Assembly: GCA_011052055.1 (NCBI GenBank)
Contig: DRJW01000281.1
Span: 1 to 13,079, forward strand
DNA: 13,079 nucleotides
Origin: Nitrospirota bacterium
Lineage (GTDB): Bacteria; Nitrospinota_A; UBA7883
Reading direction: 5' to 3'
Part shown: one piece after another, positions 5,803 through 12,392 of the stretch
How positions within the stretch are numbered: the first letter of the stretch is position 1
Layout: every line of letters begins with the position of its first letter
Notes under the pieces: generated by a model
Told to the model about the DNA's origin: nothing
Database searches by the model: none
The model's input: the letters and a program-made list of their open reading frames with translations, nothing else
Translations under genes and position numbers: made by a program

Positions 5803-7274
5803 TACTCCTCCTCAACGCTTGCGCGAACGCGGACATAGGTATTGCCAATGCGTATATCACCGCTTATCACTTTGCCTTCCCGAATGTCCGCAACCGTCAC
5901 AATAGGCAATAGTTTTGCGAAGATTGCGTATAGCAGAAAAAACCCGGCCAGGGCCGCGGCGGCTATCGACAACTCCACCGGGGAGGGAAAATAATCGGTC
6001 CAGGTAAACGCGTTGTCACGATGGGACAAGATTGGAGCGACTATCATATACCGCTCGATATACATGTCGATGTTTATGAGAACCGTCACAAAGAAAAGAA
6101 GAATCGGTGACGATCTGACCTTGGAAAAAGAGAGCATGGTTATCACCAGCACGTCTCCCCCCAGCATGATAATGAGAAGATGGCTATAACGCTCCCACAG
6201 ATATTCCCATATACGCCACTCAATCGGATTTTTCGCGTACCAGGCGGTGATAAATTCACAGAAATAAAAGTATGTCCATAACAGGGCTATAGCCAGAAGA
6301 AGTTTTGCTAGATTTCTCAAATGAACGTATCTGATGATCTCATCCAGGTCGAACACCCAGCGTAAAACCACCATCAGCGTAATGACACCGGCCACGCCGG
6401 AGTATATGGCGCCCACGACAAAATAGGGGCCGAATATGGTCGTATGCCATCCGGGCGTGATGCTCATCGCAAAATCCCACGAGACGATCGTGTGCACCGA
6501 CGGCGCTATAAGAAGGATGAAAATGGCAAGATACGTGGAGACCTTCTCGTATACGTTCCATTCGCGGTGGGTTCCGCGCCAGCCTAAGGACAGAACAGTC
6601 AGATATTTTTTGCGCCAGTTCCCTTTGGGACACAAATCGCGGGCCAGAGCGATATCCGGGAGAAGCCCCACAAACAGAAATATCATGGAGCTTGTCAAGT
6701 AAACGCTTATGGCGACCATGTCCCACGCCAGAGGGCTCCTGAAATTGGGCCACAGCTCACGCTGGGTGGGTAGCGGAAACATATAGTAGACCCGCCATAT
6801 ACGCCCGATGTGTATAAGAGGAAACATGCCTGCCACAATAAGTGAAAAGGCGGTCATGGCCTCCGCTCCCCTCAATATGGGGCGCCGCCAGTTCGCCTGT
6901 GTGAGCCTGAGCAGGCTCGACACTATGGTGCCGGAATGGGACACCCCCACCCAGAACACGAATGTGGCTATATACATCCCCCAGAAAACAGGAGGTCTAA
7001 GGTCTGTGACGCCCATTCCGTAAATTATCTGGTATATCCAGCTGGCAAGACCGGAGGCCACGACCAGCGAAAGGGCGATAGTAAATATGAAGTAGGCTCT
7101 GGTTGTGAAAAACATCGGCGCCAGTGAATACTGGTTGAGCCATTGCTCCGGCATGGTAAGGTCGATATCCTGACCGGCGACGATATGGCGCTTGGCGGCC
7201 TCCGCCTGGATGCTTTCAAGACTGGCGAAGGCTTTGTCGTCTTTGATGTCTTCGGAGTCTTTTTCGCTATCCAT
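5802..7274 (-). CDS. actC: ActC, NrfD/PsrC-like quinol-binding membrane subunit
   Basis: A 490-residue polytopic membrane protein of the NrfD/polysulfide reductase PsrC family. After a charged N-terminal tail of about 65 residues come roughly ten hydrophobic helices arranged as two four-helix bundles plus extra helices. Family landmarks include a first helix with GLASWIYQIIYGMGVTDLR-like sequence, a THREWNVYEK segment and a second-bundle region around FYFCEFITAWY. In ACIII this subunit binds quinol next to the Fe-S chain and is proposed to translocate protons. The ATG at 7274 is preferred: GGTGGAG lies 7-8 nt upstream and the start follows the actB2 TAG by one base. The GTG at 7286 would add 4 residues but has only AAGG next to it. 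Confidence 0.92.
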   Translation of the reverse strand: MDSEKDSEDIKDDKAFASLESIQAEAAKRHIVAGQDIDLTMPEQWLNQYSLAPMFFTTRAYFIFTIALSLVVASGLASWIYQIIYGMGVTDLRPPVFWGMYIATFVFWVGVSHSGTIVSSLLRLTQANWRRPILRGAEAMTAFSLIVAGMFPLIHIGRIWRVYYMFPLPTQRELWPNFRSPLAWDMVAISVYLTSSMIFLFVGLLPDIALARDLCPKGNWRKKYLTVLSLGWRGTHREWNVYEKVSTYLAIFILLIAPSVHTIVSWDFAMSITPGWHTTIFGPYFVVGAIYSGVAGVITLMVVLRWVFDLDEIIRYVHLRNLAKLLLAIALLWTYFYFCEFITAWYAKNPIEWRIWEYLWERYSHLLIIMLGGDVLVITMLSFSKVRSSPILLFFVTVLINIDMYIERYMIVAPILSHRDNAFTWTDYFPSPVELSIAAAALAGFFLLYAIFAKLLPIVTVADIREGKVISGDIRIGNTYVRVRASVEEE

Positions 7275-7275
7275 C

Positions 7276-7989
7276 CTATACTCCACCCTTGAGATAGATC
7301 ACAGAGGGATGCGTCCCATGCTCTTCTAAGAGCAAGAGCCGCCGTTTGCTTTCCGCCATTTCCGCCACTTTGCTGTGCGGATCGTTGACGTTACCGAACA
7401 TGATCGCATTTGTCGGGCATGACTGGGAGCAGGCCGGCATAATGTCGCCATCACGCACTTTGCGGTTTTCGTCTTTGGCCGTGTCTTTCCCTCTTCTGAT
7501 CCGCTGAATACAGAAAGTGCACTTTTCCATAACCCCTTTTGACCGCACCGACACATCTGGATTTAACTGCTCCTCCAAAGGGGACTCTAGCTCGTAATCG
7601 AACCAGTTGAACTTGCGCACTCCATAAGGACAGTTGTTGCCGCAAAACCGCGTGCCGATGCAACGGTTATAGATCATGGCGTTGAGGCCTTCCGGGTTCT
7701 GGTAAGTCGCGAACACAGGACAAACCGGCTCACAAGGCGCCGAGTCGCACTGCTGGCAGGGCATCGGCAGAAAAGCTACGCGCAGGTTGGGCCATTCACC
7801 GTCGAAATAGCGCTCTATCCTCAACCACGACATGGTTCTTTTCTGCAGAGCCAGCTTCTCGCCCACTACCAGGATGTTATTCTCCGCCTGGCACGCTATA
7901 ACACACGCGCCACAGCCGTTGCAACGGTCAAGGTCTATGACCATCACCCATTTGTAATCGTTATGGCGCTTATAGTTGAAAGACTTCAC
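7276..7989 (-). CDS. actB: ActB2, iron-sulfur subunit of alternative complex III (separate gene)
   Basis: A 237-residue ferredoxin-like protein with four cysteine groups: C23/26/29/33, C78/81/86/90, C110/116/120 and C157/160/187/191. Fifteen cysteines with only three in the third group (CIGTRFCGNNCPYG) predict three [4Fe-4S] clusters and one [3Fe-4S] cluster, the set known for ActB of ACIII. In well-studied complexes this domain is the C-terminal half of one ActB polypeptide; here it is its own gene. It starts at GTG 7989, overlapping actB1 by 20 nt, with AAGGGAGAG upstream. M16, just before VIDLDRCNGC, is a possible alternative start. It would carry electrons from quinol at ActC to the haem subunits. 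Confidence 0.9.
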   Translation of the reverse strand: MKSFNYKRHNDYKWVMVIDLDRCNGCGACVIACQAENNILVVGEKLALQKRTMSWLRIERYFDGEWPNLRVAFLPMPCQQCDSAPCEPVCPVFATYQNPEGLNAMIYNRCIGTRFCGNNCPYGVRKFNWFDYELESPLEEQLNPDVSVRSKGVMEKCTFCIQRIRRGKDTAKDENRKVRDGDIMPACSQSCPTNAIMFGNVNDPHSKVAEMAESKRRLLLLEEHGTHPSVIYLKGGV

Positions 7990-10222
7990 CTTCGTACTCT
8001 CCCTTCATATCCCCTTCTCTTACCATTTTCTTACGCCTGCCCGTCTTTGCTATTTTCACTTTTACACCGCGCCACGCCGGCTCTCCCGTTTTGCCCACGC
8101 CCTGATCGCCTATAAGAGCCAGCACGTTCGCCCCTTGTCCGCTGGGTATTTTCCCGAAAGAGACATGGCCATAGCCGAAAGGCATTGCAAGTGTGTCAGG
8201 CCCGATGCCGGGGTATAGCGCCGCCGGGGCCTCAATGGAGCCGAATTTAGATGTGACGGTAAGAATATCACCCTGAGCTATGCCCAGTTGCTCAGCCCTG
8301 ACTGTATTTATCTCCACCCAGAACCCCCAACTCAAGGAGTTTACCGGCTCGACCATTTCCTGGAGCCATGAAAGGTTGGCCAGACGGCCATCTCCTATGG
8401 TGACAGTTTCGTATGGATGCAGGTGAAAAGTATGCTCAAGCTCGCCTGAAAACACAGGATCCTCCACCTTGAGCTGGTCAGAGACATCCCACAGATGATC
8501 GGTGCTCGGCGCTTCGACCGGCTCGACGGCTCTTAGCGTGGACCACCATCCGCCGGTAGGCAAAAGAAATTCCCAGGCCTGGCTATCGCTTAAAGTTTGG
8601 GGAACCTCCGGCCACTCCGCGCGAAACTCGGTGACTAATTTTTCGATCATCTCTTCCTGATTATCCATTTTCAGGTTGAAACCTGCCTTTTTCGCCGCCT
8701 TAAGCAACGCTTCCCCTGAGGGCATCGTATCGTACAAAGGGCGCACAACCGGTTGCTGGGCGTTAAAGATCGGATAGCCGTGGGGGTAATTGGGGAGTTG
8801 GGCCGACCACGACTCAAGAAAATGATGATCGGGAAGAATCAGGTCGGCGTATTGCGTTGTGTCATTAAGAAAACAACCGAAGTAGACGACCGTATCGACG
8901 TTATCGAGGGCCTTTGCGACATCCAGAAACCGGGGCGCCGAGAAAACCGGATCGATGTTCATTATCATCCCTAAAACAATCTCTCCGTCCGCCGCTTTTT
9001 TTACAATTTTCCGCATCGTCCGGAACTGAGACGCCTTTTCGGGAACGCCCAGAAAATCTTTCATCCGGCCAAAAAGGTTCGTTTCGTCATGGGGCAGGTC
9101 TGGAATCATAAGATGACCCTTCTCCCGGTTTAGCTCACGCACTATCATATTAAGAAACTCGACCGCCTTTAAAGACTCCACGCCGTTGCTGTAACAGGAA
9201 ACATCGTCACCTGGAATGGCTACAGCCGACCGGTGTGTCATGAATTTTTTAGCGACCTCTTTTATATCCCATTCCGGCACGCCGGTTCTTCTTGAAGTCG
9301 TCTCCAACGAGTAAACCTCCAGCGCCTTGAACCATCGGGCCATTGTGGGGCGAGGTATACTTCGTAAAAGCCTCTCCTTTTCCACCATGTCAAGCACAAC
9401 ATGAGCGACGCCCAGGGCGAGTATGCCAAGGGTTCCCTGTTTAGCGGCTATAAAATGGTCGGCCACGGCCGCCGTCATTGACACTCTGGGGCCTGCGTAT
9501 GTCAGGACTCCTCGATGGGTGGGGTTCCCGCGCCGCATCTGGCCGAACGCCCAGCCGTAATGCACCGGTGAAACAGAATTCTCGAAAACGTCGGCGCCTA
9601 AAAGAAAAACAAAAGAGGCGTGCGCCATGTCGTAATATTGCTCCGATGACATGCTGTGTAGAACCTTCGAAGCGTCTGGATGAGACTGCAACCCCTTTAA
9701 ATTAGGGCCCACAAAATCCTCGGATCCGAGCTTTTTCAGCGTTTGCGCCGAAATGGAGGCGGTTACATCCGTCGTGTCAGAAGCCATCACAAAAGAGCCT
9801 TTCCCTTTCGCCTTTTTCATTTTGTCAGCGAGGATAGCGATGGCCTCCTCCCACGATATTTTTTCAAACTGATTGGTTCCTTTAGTGTTAGCCCGCCTTT
9901 TCAAGGGGGTTCGGATCCTTTCAGGATGATAAAGCTGTTGAACGGCGGCCTGGCCACGGGCGCAAACTCCACCCCGGTTTATCGGATGGTTCGGGTTGCC
10001 CTCAACTTTTTTGGCGCGTCCTTCCACCGTCCGCACAATTATTCCGCAACCCGCGCCGCACATCCTGCAGGTGGTGGCGTAATGCCATCCATCCACAGGG
10101 TTAACTCCATCGTCGGGCGGAACCACGTATGGAATAATTTTTTTCGCCACCTGACCGCACGCTCCAGCCACACCGGAGGCGGCGGCCGCCCCTCCCAGTT
10201 TTAGAAAATTTCGTCGGTCCAT
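7970..10222 (-). CDS. actB: ActB1, molybdopterin-oxidoreductase-like subunit of alternative complex III
   Basis: A 750-residue protein of the complex iron-sulfur molybdoenzyme fold. The N-terminus has a twin-arginine signal RRNFLKLGG (3-11) and a Cys at 22 after SGVAGA, compatible with export folded and possibly lipidated. A complete Cys group C52-x2-C55-x3-C59-x27-C87 matches the FS0 [4Fe-4S] site of molybdoenzymes. The C-terminal domain ends with the usual MPFGYGHVSFG...GAN region (around 690). In characterised ACIII this domain holds no molybdenum cofactor. Here the region normally giving the Mo ligand (about 150-165) reads GLQSHPDASK, with no Cys or Sec. It starts at ATG 10222 with a purine-rich AGAAGGG upstream. 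Fused ActB proteins are about 1000 residues; this is the first half as a separate gene. Confidence 0.88.
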   Translation of the reverse strand: MDRRNFLKLGGAAAASGVAGACGQVAKKIIPYVVPPDDGVNPVDGWHYATTCRMCGAGCGIIVRTVEGRAKKVEGNPNHPINRGGVCARGQAAVQQLYHPERIRTPLKRRANTKGTNQFEKISWEEAIAILADKMKKAKGKGSFVMASDTTDVTASISAQTLKKLGSEDFVGPNLKGLQSHPDASKVLHSMSSEQYYDMAHASFVFLLGADVFENSVSPVHYGWAFGQMRRGNPTHRGVLTYAGPRVSMTAAVADHFIAAKQGTLGILALGVAHVVLDMVEKERLLRSIPRPTMARWFKALEVYSLETTSRRTGVPEWDIKEVAKKFMTHRSAVAIPGDDVSCYSNGVESLKAVEFLNMIVRELNREKGHLMIPDLPHDETNLFGRMKDFLGVPEKASQFRTMRKIVKKAADGEIVLGMIMNIDPVFSAPRFLDVAKALDNVDTVVYFGCFLNDTTQYADLILPDHHFLESWSAQLPNYPHGYPIFNAQQPVVRPLYDTMPSGEALLKAAKKAGFNLKMDNQEEMIEKLVTEFRAEWPEVPQTLSDSQAWEFLLPTGGWWSTLRAVEPVEAPSTDHLWDVSDQLKVEDPVFSGELEHTFHLHPYETVTIGDGRLANLSWLQEMVEPVNSLSWGFWVEINTVRAEQLGIAQGDILTVTSKFGSIEAPAALYPGIGPDTLAMPFGYGHVSFGKIPSGQGANVLALIGDQGVGKTGEPAWRGVKVKIAKTGRRKKMVREGDMKGEYEGEVFQL

Positions 10223-10232
10223 ATTTTCCCTT

Positions 10233-10796
10233 CTACATGTGACATGTCAAACAGTCTGTAGGAGCGCCATTTTCCTGGTGGCAGTTCAGGCAGAAGCTCA
10301 TATTATGCTTCACAAGCCGCGCGTTCGTCACAAGAGTCTGAACCGGCCCATGGCACTTCTGGCAGGCGATTTCTTTAGCAATGTGTCTTTTATGGCTGAA
10401 CCAGACAAGATCCGGCAGGTCATAAATCCGTATCCATTCCAGCGGTTTATCCTGGTCATAATGTTCGGTAAGCTTTGCGATCTGCTCTGAGTCGATAGTC
10501 AGGTTGCTATGGCAGTTCATACATTTAGATACCGAAGGCACACCGGCCATTTCTGATCGCCGGGCATAGGCGTGGCAATACTGGCAGTTTATCTCCAGAT
10601 CGCCGGCATGGAGTTTGTGGGAATAAGCGATAGGCTGATCCGGCGCCCAGACGCTGAAAGAATACTGGAAAGGGGCCGCGTAAAAAAAAACTACAAAACC
10701 GATAAACCCGACCGCCAGAACAGCTAAAATTTTAGTGGCGAACCTTGCGATATCCGACCTGGGTTTTAGCGACGCATGGCCTCCAATTTTTCTCAT
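10233..10796 (-). CDS. actA: ActA, membrane-anchored pentahaem cytochrome c
   Basis: A 187-residue multihaem protein with one N-terminal membrane anchor (about 22-42) and five haem sites: CQYCH (71-75), CMNCH (92-96), CQKCH (145-149), CLNCH (169-173) and CLTCH (182-186). Extra histidines (H60, H63, H135, H138, H164) can supply distal ligands, as in the cytochrome c7/c3 family. Five haems in the first gene of the cluster match ActA of ACIII. The protein stops one residue after the last haem motif. It starts at ATG 10796, the only start codon before an in-frame stop upstream, and no clear Shine-Dalgarno sequence precedes it. actB1 begins 10 nt downstream. It is the first gene of the operon. Confidence 0.9.
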   Translation of the reverse strand: MRKIGGHASLKPRSDIARFATKILAVLAVGFIGFVVFFYAAPFQYSFSVWAPDQPIAYSHKLHAGDLEINCQYCHAYARRSEMAGVPSVSKCMNCHSNLTIDSEQIAKLTEHYDQDKPLEWIRIYDLPDLVWFSHKRHIAKEIACQKCHGPVQTLVTNARLVKHNMSFCLNCHQENGAPTDCLTCHM

Positions 10797-10873
10797 AGGG
10801 TCGATAGCCGTCTTTTTTGCGGAAAGTTGTGACCGGGAAAAAGGTGTGAGATTTTATGGTCATCTGCGTCGGG

Positions 10874-10903
10874 GTCGGGGAAAAAATTGTCGGGGAAAAA
10901 ATT
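10874..10903. repeat. perfect 15-bp tandem repeat in the act leader
   Basis: GTCGGGGAAAAAATT occurs twice head to tail (10874-10888 and 10889-10903), and a partial copy GTCGGG lies just before at 10868-10873. It lies about 80-105 nt upstream of the actA start. On the transcribed strand each unit reads as a T-run followed by CCCCGAC. Function unknown. Confidence 0.7.
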
Positions 10904-11146
10904 TCTCATGCAGATCATTCCGGCGCGCTTTCCCACATCTCGACCGTTGCTGATAGAAATCTTCTTATACCGTTGCACATAAAAACTGCCATGACAACTT
11001 ATAACCCGGAACAAACTTCAAAACTTGAGTCGAACCCGTATAGCGTCAAACTCCCATTGTCCCAACTGATCCAGACATCCTAAAACAACTGCCTATCAGC
11101 GATAGATGAAACTTCGCGGGATAGGATTCAAGGAAATCCACCAGAA

Positions 11147-11176
11147 ACTATAATTTTACTGGCTAAATTCGCTCAA
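11147..11176 (-). promoter_or_regulatory. candidate act operon promoter (proximal)
   Basis: On the minus strand, TTGAGC (11176-11171) as -35, an 18-nt spacer and TATAGT (11152-11147, 5 of 6 to TATAAT) as -10. This gives a leader of about 345 nt before actA. It is one of two candidates in this AT-rich gap. Confidence 0.4.
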
Positions 11177-11300
11177 GCGTTACTCCCACATAGTCTTTTA
11201 CTATATTTAAGTTACGAATAAAACTAAAAAACTTTCCATAAACGTAAATTGAAGTCACTGTTTATCCATAACTGCAGTCCAACTACCTGTAATAATAATA

Positions 11301-11309
11301 TTTATACCA
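11301..11309 (-). promoter_or_regulatory. candidate act operon promoter (distal, extended -10)
   Basis: On the minus strand TGGTATAAA (11309-11301) fits an extended -10 element (TG-N-TATAAA). No good -35 is seen, which extended -10 promoters tolerate. It would produce a leader of about 500 nt before actA. Confidence 0.3.
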
Positions 11310-11319
11310 TATAAGATAA

Positions 11320-11449
11320 GCGCAAAATTAAAGCGCGCTCATTTTCGCGTGAAAGCAATTATTGGAGACTCCCATATATTAACCAGGAAACGTAAGATAG
11401 CGGATGAATATGTGGCGCGGATATTAGCGCCGCGCTTTGTCTTTTTTTT
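11320..11449 (+). ncRNA. possible small RNA ending at an orphan plus-strand terminator
   Basis: A plus-strand intrinsic terminator (11415-11449) has no plus-strand gene upstream, which suggests a non-coding transcript. A weak TATAAG -10-like box (11310-11315) could start it near 11320, giving about 130 nt. AAAGCGCG (11330-11337) is complementary to CGCGCTTT (11431-11438), so the two ends can pair, in competition with the terminator hairpin. GGA triplets occur several times inside. No known RNA family was recognised. The only plus-strand reading frames here are a 15-codon one at 11107 and a 7-codon one at 11404, both without good ribosome sites. Confidence 0.3.
11415..11449 (+). terminator. 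intrinsic terminator, plus-strand orientation
   Basis: Stem GCGCGG (11415-11420) pairs with CCGCGC (11430-11435) around a 9-nt loop, followed by TTTGTC and eight T (11442-11449). On the minus strand the T-run becomes an A-run before the hairpin, so it would not serve rsgA well. It stops plus-strand transcription entering the 3' end of rsgA. Confidence 0.65.
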
Positions 11450-11459
11450 AAAAGGTTCC

Positions 11460-12368
11460 CTAAATAGATTCAATCAGTCGTAAATAGCTCGAATATCTGT
11501 CCGGGTCGATACAGCCATCGTCGACCGCGTCTCTTATAGAGCAGTCTGGCTCGGTCACATGAAGACAGTCGCGGAACTTGCATCCGGTGAGCCATTTTCC
11601 GAATCCGGGAAAATGCGCCGCCACCTCGCTCCGGCCCACACCGGCCGGGGAAAATATACGAATGCCGGGAGAGTCGATAATGGCTCCTCCCGATGGAAGG
11701 CCTACCATCAACGCATTCGTCGTCGTGTGCCTGCCCCTCTGGGTCTCCTTATGAATCTCCCTCACCATCCTTTCCGAGCCTGGCGCGAGCAGATTGATGA
11801 TAGAGGTTTTACCAACTCCGGAGTGCCCTACCATTGATGAAATCGAATTTTTCAGGGCTCCGGTGAAAACGTCAATACCTTCGCCGGTCAACGCCGACAG
11901 GCAATACACAGGAAAACCTAACGCTCTGTATTTGCCCACCTGTGTTTTGCATTCGGGCGCGTTTTCAAGGTCGATTTTATTTAACACGATCATCGACTTT
12001 ATACCGGCGTGGCCAGAAGCTACGATAAAGCGGTCGATAAGACCCGGCTTTAGCGATTCACCACATGCTGTGACTATCACAAGCCAGTCGATGTTGGCGG
12101 CGAGCGCCTGGCTTGCTCCTTTACGCCCGCTCATCCGTGAAAGCTCGTTTCGCCGAGGAAGAGATGTTTTGGGGCGGCCATCGACAAACCGGATCATATC
12201 GCCCACAACCCAGCTTTCCCTGTGGGGCGGTTTCCATTTCACCACCCCCTGCATTGTCTCGATTTTTACATACTGCCCGAAATGGGAGATTACCCTGCCT
12301 GTGTCTTTTTCACCTGTTTCTGGAAGAGAAAATGGCGGGATATTGGCGGGAGGATCTTCTTTACTCAC
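11460..12368 (-). CDS. rsgA: ribosome small subunit-dependent GTPase A
   Basis: A GTPase that checks late 30S ribosome assembly. Its 302 residues show the circularly permuted order typical of RsgA/YjeQ: an OB-fold (about 24-75, RVISHFGQYVKIE), G4 NKID (130-133), G1 P-loop GHSGVGKTS (181-189), G2 region GRHTTT (212-217), G3 DSPG (232-235), and a C-terminal zinc site C263, C268, H270, C276. All nucleotide and zinc residues are present. The start is GTG 12368; no in-frame ATG lies upstream before a stop, and there is no obvious Shine-Dalgarno sequence. It follows gatB by 24 nt and is probably translated from the same mRNA. Confidence 0.95.
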   Translation of the reverse strand: MSKEDPPANIPPFSLPETGEKDTGRVISHFGQYVKIETMQGVVKWKPPHRESWVVGDMIRFVDGRPKTSLPRRNELSRMSGRKGASQALAANIDWLVIVTACGESLKPGLIDRFIVASGHAGIKSMIVLNKIDLENAPECKTQVGKYRALGFPVYCLSALTGEGIDVFTGALKNSISSMVGHSGVGKTSIINLLAPGSERMVREIHKETQRGRHTTTNALMVGLPSGGAIIDSPGIRIFSPAGVGRSEVAAHFPGFGKWLTGCKFRDCLHVTEPDCSIRDAVDDGCIDPDRYSSYLRLIESI

Positions 12369-12392
12369 AGGCCGGAGCGCACAGGATAATTT

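Noticed and set aside
7970..10796. Dedicated molybdoenzyme such as polysulfide, thiosulfate or arsenate reductase
   Set aside because: The pentahaem cytochrome, [3Fe-4S]-type CIGTRFC motif, DUF3341 protein and lipoprotein cytochrome together are the ACIII signature; no Cys or Sec Mo ligand is seen.
10793..11014. 73-codon minus-strand ORF overlapping the actA start by ATGA
   Set aside because: TTG start, no ribosome site, unremarkable residue composition, and its C-terminal repeats are only the translation of the 15-bp tandem repeat. Coupling to actA cannot be excluded.
11024..11048. tRNA T-loop-like GGGTTCGACTC on the minus strand in the act leader
   Set aside because: The flanks do not pair into a T-stem and no acceptor, D-arm or anticodon arm can be built around it.
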